64,000 nucleotides of DNA from Pyrocephalus nanus (GCA_038380795.1 CM076266.1:33554145-33618144); one strand, 5' to 3'; positions 41,179 through 55,627 are shown, numbered from the stretch's first letter. Made by a program: numbers and translations. The notes: generated by a model not told the origin, from the sequence alone.

Positions 41179-41506
41179 TCAATATTTATTAACTCATTAA
41201 TATTTCTTGATAGTAATATCCTGGTTGTAATATCCAAATCAGTGCATATTAAGGTATTTTCTACTGATTAAACTTTCTGAATCAGAAGATTTTTATTTTC
41301 CAGTACTAAAAATGCACTTGAGCTCCTGGAATTTTGCTTGCTTTCTTTACTATTTATATGAATGGTACACATGGTCTTATTTATACGAATGGCATTTAAA
41401 ATCTACGTTTTTTTTCTTTTTTCAGTAGGTACAGTAAACCAGAGCACTGACAACATCCTAGTAGCTGATCAAATACTAACTGTGAATAAATGTGAATATG
41501 AAGTTA

Positions 41507-41665
<159 letters not shown>

Positions 41666-44439
41666 CTAAAAAGGACAGTGTGTTTAAGTACAACAGTGTT
41701 CAAGTCAAAGATTACACAGTTATCCATCAATTAAAAAATCAGAAGAACTAACATTCTGCTTTCCTGGTTGAAATGAGAGTATGCTGTTACTTTCAGTCAA
41801 AAACTGGGCAAGATAAAATAGAGATAATAAAGCCTGTCTGTTGCATCTCTGGCCAGCACCGAAACACATTTCCTGAGCTTCCCCTTGCCTTGGTCTCATC
41901 AATCACATTATTTTTGTATGGGGCCAAAAAAAGCTGTTCCATCTCCTGATCTGGACAACATTCATAATTCAAGTCCACTGCTCCTTCATGCTTTGAAGGC
42001 AGTCAGAAGACAGATTATTCTGCTGTCTTCATCTGTTCATCATTTGACCCAAAACACTAAGCTGGAAAAAAAGGGTGGAGGCATCACATCAATGACTCCT
42101 GAAAAAGCTGAAGTGAAACATTTTTTGAGGAAGGCTGCTCAAATAAAATGCTTTTATTTCCAAATTTGAAGTTGCAGTTGTACTAATAGAACACCTTTTA
42201 GGGTTTTCTGGTAGTTGATTTTGAGGCTTTCTGTATCCATTTTATATTGTCTCCCAGATGATCCTACACATAACAAACCTAAGAGGAGATCACTTCTTTT
42301 AGCCTAGAATGATGTCCTTCTGCTTCAAGTTGAAGACACAGACCTTTTTTTTTTTTAAAAGAAGCTTAGCTAAGAAAGTTCACTTCATACTTCAGAATCA
42401 ATACTGGGACTACTGGATAAGGAGGGACAATATGAAAAAAACACCTCTTGGAGATCATCAAGGACTAATTTGTCCATCAGTTCTACCCAAATGACAAGTC
42501 AAACCAGATGGTTTCAATGACGAGGTCACAGAATCTAAAATCAAGGTGTGCATTTTAAGGAGTCTACTCATCAGCAATAACACTGCCAACAGAGGGGTTG
42601 ATTAGGCAGGAGACAACAGCAGGCAAAGCACACCAGGACTTAGGAAAGCACTTCATTAGAGTTGGGCAGTGCTAATAACTGGGAGTGCTTATGCACCTAT
42701 CCCTGCTCTACCACACCGATAAACCTGCATCTGGAGAATAATGAAAACTGATGGCAGGCATGGTCCTGTTCTGATTTTTTTCAGTATCAGAGATTTCAGT
42801 GATTTCAGTAGGATTGATCAGATTCAGATCAGGCCATTTAGCAGTAAGCAGAAGAGAGAATACAAGTGAAATAACACAGTACCTGGTTTACTTCTATTAA
42901 AAAAAAAATCATTCTCTAACACACTGAAAAATTCAGTCCCTTTGGATTAAATCAAGAAGCTTTGACAAAATAATGGAAAGAAAAGGTAATAGATTTATGG
43001 TATTAAAACACTGCATTCAACAAGAAATATTTTTTCTCATAATTACTTTTCCACATAAATTTGGGAAAGCACTTTTGGAGCCCATTGTCATGCACCAGTT
43101 AGTTCTGTACCAAGGCCCCCCAAAAAAGCAAGTTCATCAGTTTTAAAACTATGTCTAAAGGTATTGCTAATTAATAGGATAATTTCACAGTTTTCCACTC
43201 CATATCCTACATATTTATAGGTTCTTTCGTTTTTTCTCTTACACTTGTGGTTTTGCTTCTTGTTTTCCAGCCTAAGTGCTTCACCTCTGGGACTTTCATG
43301 AGAATTCAAAATATTTCTGGCACAATGATCTGAATTAATCCAAATGCTCTGGCCAGGCGATCTATTTTTTCCTCCTCATTAGGAGGCCAAGCACATTCAG
43401 CATTTGGAGTGAAGGAAGTCCCCTGCAAGATCAAGATAATATTTATTTAAATAATAATTATTATGTGATGATAAAATGAAATGTTTGTCTACAAAGGGAA
43501 GCTATTTTGAACAATGAAGGTTACAAATACACAAAAGCAGTAAACTACCTTACACACAAACTGCATGTCAAAGGTGTCCATAAAGGGAGCTGGTGTGGAG
43601 AAGCATCCTGTGAATTGCAGGTCAGTGCTCATAAAGTCCCCAGGCAGGTTAACTCCAAGCACTCTTATACTCCAGTTAGAAGTGAATCAGGCAATGCTTC
43701 CTAGCAGGATGTCCCGTGACTAAGGCGAACTTCAGCATCTGCTTAATTTTAAGTATTTTATGCTTACTTTTCAGTACACTGTTGGGATAAAGTTTTTGCT
43801 TAATTCTCTTGCCTGAACAAAGGTGCTTTCCTATACTTCCTTGACAAAAAAATTTGAGGACTTTATTTAGTGGCATCTAAATACACTGAGTAATAAGATA
43901 TATGTAGTCTCACTGAATGTGGGGGAAACACACTGAACCCATTACACAGATTAAATTATACCCTCTGAATTATTTATAGACAGGTCAGTCTGAGCTTGTA
44001 ACCTGCTTAAGGGAAGGTCATCAATTTGAGCCTGCATTTTAACGTGTAACTGTTTTGCCATCAGCTGAGAGGACACTGCCACGTGTTCCTGCCTGAGCTG
44101 CTTTTGAAGCACTGAAGCAAGGACACAGGGAATTTGGCAAGATTCAGAGAGCTACTAAGATGAACGGAGGTAGTTCATGTCTTTCATAAACTGTTCAACA
44201 CTTCATTGACATCTCAGACTACCTGGTGTATAAATGTAGATGGGACTACATCTGTTTGCACTTGGAAGGCTATTTTTAGAAAATGCTTAGACCTGAAAAG
44301 TAGTATTTTTTCACTATGAGCACATATTAAATCCGTGACATTGAGAAAGATAAGACAGGGCTTGCTGCTTACCACTGACAAAAATATCACTGATTAGCCA
44401 AACGTGCCAGTGCACTTCAAAATGCCTGCCTAAGACAGA

Positions 44440-44550
44440 GGCATTTTTAATATTTAAATAATAAATGTATGAATTGATAATTATAATGTTATATTTTATT
44501 AATTAATTTTAATATCAAAATAATAAATTCAGTTAATTAATAAAAGGAAT
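44440..44550. repeat. Extremely AT-rich block
   Basis: About 110 bp of almost only A and T, with TTAATTAATT and AATAATAAAT motifs. No unit repeat was found. Confidence 0.7.
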
Positions 44551-47500
44551 CACAGTTTTTAGAATTTCAAAAGAAGCAGTATTAATATGCTGGAAGCTGT
44601 GGATTGAAGGTGGCAGGTAATGGAGTTCTTATCCCAAGATAGTAGAGTACAACTGGGATGACACATTGCTTTCCTCATCCAGGTATTACCTCAAATTGCT
44701 GATAATGTGGGAAATGCTGACATGTAACTTTCTGGATATCGTGTTTACCATACCTACATTTTAAGGTTATGCTGGGTCACTCCTATTACATGTGTAGAGA
44801 GAAACCAAGTGATAATACCATTCCAAGGGAACTGCATTTTCTTTATTACGGTCATATTTTTACCTTTGATGTCACTTAAATGTTTCCTCTAAACAGTGCA
44901 GTCTAATTCTATTTATCCCCTAATGAAACCACCTAAACAATCCCATGCAGGGGCTCAAGGGAGCGCATGGTTGTACAGGCTAAGTTATTCTCACACAATT
45001 GAATGGTAGAGGAGTAATTTATGGGGTTTTTTTGAACAATAAGTGGCCTCTACGGATCTATTTTATTTGATTCTGGAATTTAGAAGAGGGTATCTCGTTT
45101 TTGTTGAATAAAAGTGTAGGTCAGAAAAATGCAAATTATGGGAAATAGGGAAAGATCGGACTACCTACCTTCTGAAAACGGCAAGAGTACTATACACAAT
45201 CTTTTGAAAGGTAATGATAAGAAATTTATATTCAAACAGTTTTGGAAGAAAACAATGATAAACTCCTCTGTTTTTCCATTGCTGAATGCCAAACCCTTCT
45301 AAATCTTGTAAACCAGAATTAAACAGATAAAATCCCCCTTTATATAGTCTCTTAGAAGAAAATGGGGTTATCTATTCAAAATGGGGAGAAAAATTATCAG
45401 AGAGAAGAAAAAGGACATGAAAACCTATGTCTAGCTGTTCATTGAATAAGTTTTAGGACTGCAAAAAGACTGTTTATAAAGCTTGGGAAGAGGGAATTAA
45501 GATAGATTTTAGCTGAGTGACTGGAGGCAACTGGTTGAAGGCAGTATTTTCTGTATCTCAGAGTGACATTGAACACCAGTTTTCCAGTATGAGGCAGTCT
45601 TAAAATAACTTACTATCTCTCTTTTGCACTGAATGTTCCTCTGTGAGGTCTAAACCCAAGCAGCCACTGTGGTGCTGCCATCCATGTGTGCGATTTGCTT
45701 TAACCTTCACTGTGAAATTCAGAGAGAGGCACATAAAGGCACCGCAGCTCTGCAAGGGCTGATCCCTCAAACACGTCTCACACACTTCCAGACTTTGCTG
45801 AATTCAGTTGCAACCTTCTTCAAAAATGTATCGGGAGGAAGAAATGATTCTCCAGTGTTGCATATTAGCAAGCAAGGGGTTACAGTGTACACTCAAGAAT
45901 TGCTTTCTTCAGCCTTTTTGGGTTCAAACCCTCATCTCCTGTTTCTCATTCCTCCCACTGGAGCCTGGTGACTGTGCAGGAAGAGATGAAAGATTCCCAG
46001 AGCCAACAGGAAAATAAACAAAATCAACCCTCTTTTGCTCGGCCAACACTGGAAGCAGAGCTGAGATCCCAGGGCTCTCAATCCCACGGTTTTGGAAAGT
46101 TCCTTTCAAGTCCTTTAATTTCTTACAAGGATGGAATCCTGCATGCCTGTCTGAGATGAAACTTCTGTCTTCCTCTAATATTCCCCTGGAGTTCTGTTTT
46201 AATAAAACTGCAGTGGCATTACCTGAAGTGGAAGAAGTTGTACTGCATACAGAAAAGGTTATATATATATTAAAAAATATGATGCCATTTATGATGATGT
46301 TCATGAAGCTCAGAAGGGACTAAGTCATTCCCATCTCAGTTTGTCAGACTTTATGAGCAATAGATTTGTCTGCTCAAACAGAAAAAACATGAGCAGGGCT
46401 ACACTCTTTAGCCATATGAGAAAAATGCTGTAAACCAACTTAAATGAAAGACAGGGTGGACCATCTCTGGTTTTAAGTACAGATTTGTAGCACGCACATG
46501 AAGAATTCTTGAGATACTTGATGGATTATCACAAGAAGTGCATAATAATAAATGACTGGCCATATGATGCTCATTATTAAAGAATACAATTTAAATTCAC
46601 ACCAAGAAATAAAAGTTCACTCCGTCCTTAAAACACTTGTTTACATCTAATTTTGGTAGGTTTTCAAAAGCTATAATTTATTTTATTGAATGACAATATA
46701 TGACATCTGCATTAGCAGGAAATAATAAACTATGATTACTTTTGCTTGACCTACAGAAAAGTCTGGTATGCAAAGTATGCTGTGTTTCTCTGGCAAAATG
46801 CACCAATGCATCAGTAGCCAAAAGTGATAACATTTTAAAAGGATGTAATAGCATCCGCATGAGTTGACCTTTATATTACTGAAAAATCAATCAGTATGCA
46901 ATATGAGTAATTATTCATTATATTTGTGGTAATTATGAAGCTGAATAACTACTCACACTGTCTCACTGAACAGATTCTTGCAGGGGAAAAAAACTGAATA
47001 AGCACAGCAACACTAAGCATCTTCATTATATAAAAGCAGTCCTTTTGCACACAGATTTATCAGCAGAGGAAGTAAGAAGGGACCTTGGTAATCCTTGATG
47101 TATCCAAGACTGCAAATAAAAAATTATCCTAAGCTGTACAAACTTTTCTGAGAACAAAGGAAGAGAAGCAGCAGACAAGGGAAATGGATTACTGTTTGAG
47201 TTAGGGTCAGTCAGAATAGAAAAAAGATTTAAGGTGCCAAGCATCGAAAGCTTTCTCCAACAAAGTCACTTTGAGTTTTTATAAAATGATTTTCATATAA
47301 TCAGCATAATCTTTCTTGCAATTAATAGCTCCATATGGAAAGTCAGCAAAAAAGTTCTTTTATAGAGAGTGCATTTTTTTAGGTTTACTAGTCATTTAAC
47401 TTTTAATAAAATAAATCCACCCTTTTGAAGTTTAAAGCACGGAGGCTGTACTGCCCTAGATGCACACCTCTGTGAGCTCACCAGAGTGCTCCTTCCTGTT

Positions 47501-47758
47501 GCTCTGGGCACGGGTCTGCCAGTCGTGGGGCTGAACAGGCAGGTTGTGGCAGCCACTTCAGGTTCTATACTTAGTATTCTAAGAAACATGGGCCTTTTTT
47601 ACCTCATCCAATTTTAACAGCCTTTGAGTATTTAGGTACTTCCTACATGAGAAGTCCTAGGCAGACTGACCTCAAAATTAGTCGTTTTTTGGCCTGATCA
47701 GTTCATCTGCTTTCATTTTATTTTAATAATGTGCATAAAATCTTTCTCTCACATCTAT

Positions 47759-47782
47759 GTATATATATCTGTGTGTGTGTGT
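47759..47782. repeat. (TA)n(TG)n microsatellite
   Basis: A short TATATATATC followed by TGTGTGTGTGTG. Confidence 0.85.
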
Positions 47783-48526
47783 AAAAGAGGACAAGAAATA
47801 ACACTGACGTATGATGTATTTTTAGATCACATGGATTTTATGCAGTAAAACATGCTTTTATACAGCAGAATTATGTAGCTTCTGAAACATCCAATAGACA
47901 ACACAAGTTGTCTTTTGAAAATATATTTGACAAGCAGTATGCAAACCACTGCTGCAAGGCAGAAGATATTCCCCATGAGATGTCTCTAAAGGCCTTTTTG
48001 AGAAGATTTGTGCACTGGGTGTTCACAGAAAATATGAAGAAATGGTGAACCACCTCAGTTTTGGTGAGGGAAACCAGGAAGAGTTCAGCTGGATAGAGCC
48101 AATTTAATCAAGGCTAAATAAATCAGTAGAAACTAGTGATATAAATTAGTATATTAAAAACAGAGTGAGTAAGAAGGCTATTCATTAGAAGAGTCATTGG
48201 CAATTCAATTTGCCAATTGCTAGAAGAATTATCAGATAAATGAATTTAAAGGAAATCTCAGAGATTTACATGGCACTGCCTTATCAAATGCCTTTTGCAT
48301 TTATTCACAATAAAATGTAGTTATTGATTCTCTCTTCAGCCTAACATATTTCTGCTTGCATCTCTGTCCTCCACTTTAAATCTCTGTGATTCTTTCATTT
48401 TGAGAGATATTGAAAGTTTCTTAAGCAGCCACCTGGGTTTGACCTGTCCCAAGCCCTGTAGCACTGCATGCTGCCCTATACGTTCACTGTTTCCTGAAGA
48501 CATCCTAGATTCATCCGATGATTTGC

Positions 48527-48665
48527 ATTAGAAGGGACCTTAAAGATCATCTAATTCCAGTCCCTTGCCATGGGCAGGGGACACCTTCCACTAGATCAGA
48601 TTGCTCAAAGCCCTATCCAACCTGCCCTTCAACACTCACAGGGATGGGGCATGCAAGGGATGGGG
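48527..48665 (-). repeat. CR1 LINE 3' fragment, a different subfamily
   Basis: The plus strand contains AGAAGGGACCTTAAAGATCA, TGCCATGGGCAGGGGACACC, and TTGCTCAAAGCCC followed by a degenerate ATCCAACCTGCCCTTCAACA. This is the reverse complement of the 3' tail of the CR1 group that carries the CCATGGGCAGGG block, unlike the copies at 3.2 and 4.3 kb. The 5' limit is fuzzy, because similarity fades after GGGATGGGGCATGC. Confidence 0.88.
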
Positions 48666-49450
48666 ACCTATGGAACAAACTGTTTCACTGCAGGTGGTGC
48701 AAGCAAATGAACCACACACTGCAGTTCACGTGCCTGGGAAGAGCAGGATTCAGGCTGATACTGCTGGCTCTGACAGTGGTCTGCTGGTGGTAGGTTGTCC
48801 ATTTCTCCCTCTCAAAGACTCCCGTGCATCTGATTTCTGCCTGCAAACACCCAAAGACTTCACTTGCTGGGAAAACCTGCCAACTCCATTTATTGTCATG
48901 GATGAAGGATTCACAGGCTGCTCTCAACAAGAAGATGTAAATAGAAAGGCCGGGTGAGGAGAACAAGGGAGCATGGAGGCACAGCAAAGGGGCTGGGGGA
49001 GGCAGTGGTGTGGGAATGTGCCAGGCGAGGGACTGCCAGACCATCAGGAGGAGGAGGATGGGGAGGACAGGAGGCATCCGAAAAAAAGCTGTGAGCACCA
49101 CAGCATGGCACTGAGAACTAATGTGATGTGACAGAGGCTGAGAGAGAAGTATGACGAGGCAAATGAATGTAAGGGATAACAGTGACAGGAGACCACTGCA
49201 TTTGAAGGCTGGTCTTATGATGATAATATCTATCTGGGAGGGGGGACAAGAGGAGGCAGATTGAAGCCCTGCCTGCACCAAGGTTGCAGATATGTTAAAA
49301 AGGGATAATCAAATAGGCTGCATTTAAGGTTATTCTGAGTTTGAGAACTTCAAGTGTAAATTGTATTTATGGTGATATATGCAATTCAAAGTGTGTGTCT
49401 GCCTTGCAAGGTTCATTTTAAAAATTTAGTTTAGAAATAGCAAGAAATGC

Positions 49451-49464
49451 TTTTTTTTTTTTTT
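49451..49464. repeat. Poly-T tract (14 T)
   Basis: Uninterrupted homopolymer in intron sequence. Confidence 0.8.
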
Positions 49465-50539
49465 GCATCTACTATTACAAGCACTACTTTTCTAACACAT
49501 TGAAGATAAAAGTGTCCTTAACAGCCAATCACATATAAAACAAGTATGAAAATGTAGAGTAGAAGCCAGGAACAAAAAGAATTATCCCTTAAACATGAGG
49601 CTGAACTTATGAGATAGATAGAAAGTGTCTACCACAGGAGAAGGATTCCACGTAATGATATTTAGTGCATAGAAATTAGTGCTATTTGACAAGTATGTAT
49701 AAAAAAATGAAGAGGTGTTTAATATTGCCATTAAGACCAGACTCTGTAGACACTATGCATTATATCTACAAAGGAAAAAGGCCCCCCTTGCAGTCCAACA
49801 GCTGATTTAAACCAGCTGAGCTTTCAAATGCTGAGAATAATTTTTCAGTCAGTTGACAGACATATGAGATTTACACGGAGGAAACAGAGTTTTCTGTTAT
49901 TTTAATTTTGATTTAGAGGTCATTTAGCACTTTGCAGCATTCAAGTCCTGTGAACCATTTTTCAGTCAGCTGAGATTAAAGTCCCTAGCAAGATTAATTG
50001 TAGAGTTGGGATTAAGAGATTTTATAAATCACTCAAATTCAAAAATAAAGCTTGCAGAGTACTAGGATAAGGATAGATATATACATATTGTATCAGCTAC
50101 AGCTAAATTGAATTGACACTGTAATAGACTGAATGTAGTCAAATATGAGAGTAGAAGTTATTAATAAAGATTATTCTTGATGAAAATGCAGGCACTATTG
50201 CAGTGACAATTCCTGGGGGGGAAGTTCTCTTGAAGAGTATTCATTTTTCTACAAACACCTGTGTGAAAGACCCTGGTATGGCTTCCTGATTTGTCAAGGC
50301 TTTCTGCTCCAGAGGGACAGTAGGCAGGATAATGAAATTATCGCCTCTCCTTCAATAACTGTAGTGTACATAAAGAAGTGTTGTTAATTCCTAGTGATAG
50401 ATAGACTTTAAAGGATCTGATATACAAAGCTTGCACACTTGGGGAATTCACTGATTTCTTAGGAGGACTGAGAACAGAAATTGAGTTGAAACTCTTCTGT
50501 CAGATCAGGCTGACTAAGAGTTGTGATACCCCCTACTCA

Positions 50540-50595
50540 TACACACATGTACACACACGCACACACACACATGTACACAGATATGCACACACACC
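50540..50595. repeat. Compound (CA)n microsatellite
   Basis: ACACACA units interrupted by ATGTAC, GC and GATATG, ending before CCCTCCC. The ACATGT interruptions occur twice, symmetrically placed around the longest CA run. Confidence 0.9.
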
Positions 50596-51099
50596 CTCCC
50601 ACAAGTGACATCTATGCATAGCTATATATCCCATTCAATACCCCAAAGAAAGAGAGCGAGATACAGGGCTTTCCTCTGCTAAAGCCAAGGGGTGAACTGT
50701 CTGAATCCAATAAGGATAACAGGAAGATAGCAGGAAAAAGAAATCGCAAAGGTATGTCTAAAAAAGCAGGCTGAGGGGTCATTAAGGCACTGAAAAAATG
50801 TAAGGTTATCTCCTTGGCAGGTCACCAAAGTATTTTTGTTAATTTCTTTAAGTGACTGCTCTGAAAGGGGCCCAGCTATCTCTGTTTTTCAGCCCACAGC
50901 ACTACAAAGGAGATGCTGTATTTTGGGGCTGAAGTGAAACCTCACCTTGTGACTGAGACTGAAGCCTCAGCAGGATCTGGCCTTTAGCAGAAAGTGAGAT
51001 CAAGTCCACAGCTACGCCTCACTTTGCCCGTTCCATACCTTCCTCCCGTCCACCATCTCATAAAACCAGCTTGGTACTGAGGATGCAGCTGAGAGGAGA

Positions 51100-51260
51100 A
51101 TGGTGATTGTGCAGGCTGCCGCTTTCTTGCTGACTCAGACAACGAGGTGCTCGGCTAATTTCCGCAGTGCTACAGCAGCTTCCTCACAGTGGAGGCGAGG
51201 GAATACTTTTAATTGATTAGAGCATCCCAGAAAACCAAAGCTAATTTGTCAGTTCTCGGA
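51100..51260. promoter_or_regulatory. Candidate regulatory element with Maf/AP-1 and homeodomain motifs
   Basis: TGCTGACTCAG at 51128-51138 is an 11-base match to the T-MARE consensus, bound by Maf and AP-1 type factors. TTAATTGATTAG at 51209-51220 holds paired homeodomain cores. Several CpGs are retained (ACGAGG, CTCGGC, TCCGCAG, GGCGAGG). Regulatory activity is inferred only from motif content. Confidence 0.3.
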
Positions 51261-52251
51261 TGAGCTGTTCTAAAAATCATGTTTCCTGGTTGTAGATCTA
51301 ACCCTGAGTTAGCCTGGGCTGGGTCTCCATTGCTCCTACTCAAGCTGCATTGGTCACATATAGATAAGCTTTCTGGGGAAAGGACAAGTCCCTCCTCTGC
51401 ATGAGTGTGCTGCAGTTGTGAGTGAGGCCAAAATCCATTGATTTATAAGGAAAGCAGAGCCGAAAGGGTCAGTGACCTCTGGGTCAAATAATCTGGATCC
51501 AGTTTCAAGGCATGAGACAAAGGTGAAATACTGAAAAAGACTGACTTCAAAGGGGAAAAAATTAGAGAGCAAATTATACTCCGACTTAACACACGGTATG
51601 TTCTGTGATGGTGAAGAGTAACTTAACTTGATACTATGCCTATGGTTTAACTTTAGAAAGACATTGACCAGTAGCGGCAGACAAAAAGAAAACTGTGATC
51701 CACAGGGAAAAGACTTCATGCAGACTGGAAGAGAAACGTGATGGCTGTGATGTGTGGCTATACAGAACTCAGAATGTGAACTGGACTACATAATATAATT
51801 AGAGGATGTAAAGGATAAATATAAAACTTTAAAATCTTAGAAGGATGTGATGTTGAAGGCCAAAAATGTATAAAAACTGAAGAAATATCTAACAGTGAAA
51901 GTTTGGATAGATATTTTTTCTTTGTTAAATAAAACCTCAATGAATGAGTCATTTATTTCCTTTTACAAGATTAAGTAGAAAAGCCAAGTTAATAATCTGG
52001 AAGAATGAATGAAAATTACATTATAAATTTCTTAAAAAGAAAACCCAAAATATAGGTTGAATCTTTTCTTCATGAGCAAATGTGCTCTCAGTTGTTTAAT
52101 TTTATTTTAATTAATGTTTTCCAATATGTAATAGGGTGCCCAGTAATCAGAATAGGCATTAACAGTGTTTACAGAAGTAATCTGGATCCTTTGGAAAATA
52201 TTGATAACTTTGTATAATACAAATCAAACAACGGTTACACCACAAATATAT

Positions 52252-52252
<1 letters not shown>

Positions 52253-52312
<60 letters not shown>
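52253..52312. repeat. (TAA)n microsatellite, about 20 perfect units
   Basis: An uninterrupted trinucleotide repeat of about 60 bp, ending at AATTTTTTCC. Perfect and long, so very probably polymorphic between individuals. It lies in the 14-kb intron, away from splice sites. Confidence 0.97.
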
Positions 52313-52313
<1 letters not shown>

Positions 52314-54574
52314 TTTTTCCAAAATCCATTTTTAATATATTTTCTCATTTTAAAAATTCTTTTCCACTCCTCAAAGTCCATGTGCAACATACATGTATGT
52401 GCATGATAACAGAGTGCACAAGATCTGAGAACAGAAAAGGAAAAGGGACCATGGAAATTTTTCTGCAGATTTTAATACACTGTTGATTAGGCCCTTTCAC
52501 AGTAACTATGTTATGTGACATGGGCATTTGCTGTTGGAACCTCAGGCTGTGTCAAGTAACTGAATCTGGCAAATACAGTTTCTGTTTCTTCTCGGGTCTT
52601 CTGTGGTCACATTTTTGGAAGATCAATTTTGACAGTACTCATTTAAATATTTCGTTACTTCATAGTGAAAGAGGGATGAAAATGGTCCACACAAATCTCA
52701 GGAGTAATGTATGAATTCAATCATAGTGAGAAATGTGAATTAGACCCTTTCTGCTATGTTCTTACACGATGGTAATCCTGCCAACATTCAGGAATATATT
52801 TTATGTCTTTCTCAGTACACTTCACACTCTTGTACTTTATCTCTAAATTTTTTTTTAAGATGATAGAGCCATAAGGAGTGGGACTATAATTAGAAAAAAA
52901 ATCTAAGACGATTTATTCCCATAACCCTAGAACCCATGATTTTGAGAACAGCACCAAATAACACAAATCTCGTGGTGAAGTAGAGATGTCAACACCCAGT
53001 GACACAGATAGCACCGTACCGTGAGGCCATATGCTATGTTCCACATCCTCACTACCTTTCTTTTGCTAGAAATAAGCTTGTGGAGAACATATTTAACCAC
53101 CCCTTCCCACCAATACTGACTGTCGGCAGCTACCTTATGATAAGCAGTCATCTTCCAATGCTGCTTTTTTCAAGGGATTTCCAAACTATTTTACTTACAA
53201 ATGAGTTTTATAGGGTCTGGAAAACAGATGTAATGAAATAGCAACAGTTTGAGAGATCCTACAGCAGGTCTGAAAATAGGGGCATATTTACAACCATAGC
53301 TGAAGTGCCTAGAATAAGAATCCATGTGTACAACATATGCTTGCAACACAGTTGTATCTGACATTAGTCCCCTGTGCACACACACTCATTACTTTCTCAC
53401 AGATAACAGTTTCCCCCATCATAAATACTGGCCTTTTAGTCATACAATATGCCATCATCAATTCTCTCATCCTTTATCAAGCAGTACATTTTCATATGAT
53501 TTATATGCACACATTTCTTACAATGACAATTGGCATCAAGATAAAGGCAGACAAAAAATCTATTACAAAGCAGGACAAGAACCACCTCTTTGCTTGACAT
53601 TTCATTAATAAGCAGCACACAGCTGCATTCCTCATGTCTCAAAACAACACAGTGTCAAATACAACTGAGTATAGACTGAAAAAGACTTTACCTTGTGGTG
53701 AAATAGCAAACTGGACCTGCAACTTCTATTTTAAAAGGATGTCTATCGCATGTACCGCCTCATGACTCAACAGATTCAACAGAGAGAATGACAAAAGACG
53801 TCCCTGCAACTTGTCTTTCAGAACTAATTCTTTACGTATTAGATCTGGATCTCTGAGAGAACTTCAAGCTCTATTTTATTGATAATACAGCCATTTTATC
53901 CTCCAAATAATACAGTTTTAATTTGCTGGGACCTGAATGTAACCCTTGCATTACAGCTACTACAAACAGACTAAGCCCAGGAAAGAAGCAAACAAATGGG
54001 GTCTGTTAAGACCGATCTTGTACAGAAAGTGGGCTGAGCTGGGTGGGAGGCAGGAATAACAGAACATCACCCCAGCTCACTGTGCCCAAAGCTTTAACTA
54101 AGTGAAGGAGAAGTTATAAAGTTGCAAATTCTTACTTCACTACATAACAACAGTTGCCTAAATCAGAAAATGTGCAGTCAGCAAAGTGTATAACCCCTGT
54201 AAGACCTCTCAGTGACCTCAAAGCTTCCCTAAACTGGAACACTAGAAGTGGGAAACAAAGTTAGACCATTCCTCATCCTGCCACACTGACCCATCTTTAG
54301 GTCACTAGCTGGGAAAGTCCAATTTACAAAGTGACAAGTGCTTTGAATTCACGGGTCTCATTTATTTTTAAACTTTTCCTGATAGTATCAGTGTTAACTG
54401 CTATAAACTTTACTACTGTGGCATTAAAATTCTACTTATAAGCACTTATCTTTCAATGGTCTACTCATGGTAATCAAAAAGGAAATCAGCTACTCTCTCT
54501 TCTAATGCCTTCTATGGTCCAGCTGATCCTTTGATAAATGTGTCAAAAAAAAGGTAAATATTTTTGATCTTATA

Positions 54575-55270
54575 GCTCCTTCTGAGGAGTTCTTCCAGAC
54601 ACTTATTCTCCACAGTGGTAAGGTGAACAATTCACCCCTTTTCACTTTGTTTCATGAAAGACAGGCCTATCAGTTTTTTTGATTCTATTACCAGCCCTGT
54701 GGGATAAGTTTGCACAGTTTCTGTTCCTGTTAGTGAACATGTGTGTTAAGATTTGCATTCAGTCTTCAAATGAGGTCTTACAAGTGTCTTGTATATGACA
54801 TTGGTAATTCCTTATCTCTGCAGGCCAGAGGATGCATCTTAAGGGTATATTTGCCTTTTTTTATAGATGCATTATGCAGGTGGTTTTAATAATCCTGTGA
54901 TCACCCAATGAAGCCCCATTTTGACACCCTCCTCAGCAATTATTACTGTTGGTTATAGATGACACTGTACTGCCACATTCCATCCCATTTCTGTTTTCCC
55001 AGTCTTCCTAACCACTACATTTTTCCTGTATGACATTCCAAGTCTCCTTGATCATGGTAATGTCACCTTCATGTTACTGATACAGTTCTACACTTCTGGT
55101 TGTGTCATTATTGACAGCATTATAAAATAAATCTGTAAGGAATTCTGTAAATCTCTGTCTACCACTCCAGTTTCTTGACTTTGGTGCCATATTCTTCCAG
55201 AAAACTGATATAAAGCAATTCTTTATAACTTCATAACAATCGTGTATCCTGCATCTGCAGAAGTAATTTA
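54575..55270 (-). repeat. Ancient degenerate CR1-like LINE segment
   Basis: Scattered blocks match the reverse complement of old amniote CR1 elements in the right order: a GATAAGTTT block, TGAGGTCTTACAAGTGTCTTGTAT, a TTCCTTATCTCTGC block, TTTGCCTTTTT with downstream ATCCTGTGATCACCCAAT, CTTCCTGTATGACATTCC, and GTCATTATTGACAGCATTATAAAATAA. Spacing between blocks is close to that of the consensus as I remember it. Divergence is high, so the insertion predates the CR1 copies at 3.2, 4.3 and 48.5 kb. Boundaries are approximate. Confidence 0.6.
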
Positions 55271-55627
55271 TATGAGGTAGTGCAAAAGGTGCATATTTTT
55301 GTTAAGACAGCCATAGAGTCCTGGTGAATTATATGGGTCAACAGGAAAGATTAAGTACCTTCAGCTGCTTATAAAGGATGCAACTCAAATATAAATGCTT
55401 TCACATTAGAAATAACTGCTGGAAATTATGCAAACATTTTCTAAATAAATCCATATCCATTCAGCTATACTGGCAACATGCAAGCAAATTTTAGGCAGTT
55501 ATTTAAATTCTTTCCATCAAAATACCAAGTTTAAATATTCATTATTGCTTTGAAAATTTTATGTTTCATCCTAAAATGATATACCAACATAGACATTAAA
55601 AATATCAGAAGGAGAGGACTCCTATCA

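Noticed and set aside
48960..49080. G-rich stretch that might form a G-quadruplex
   Set aside because: G runs are unevenly spaced with loops of 12 or more bases, so a stable quadruplex is doubtful.
48685..49281. Longest open frame in the window (198 codons, minus strand), rich in Leu, Pro and Ser
   Set aside because: No domain or family motif. The hydrophobic and Pro-rich runs are translations of GGA- and GGG-rich DNA on the plus strand, and it sits in a UBE2E2 intron beside a CR1 fragment. Treated as chance.
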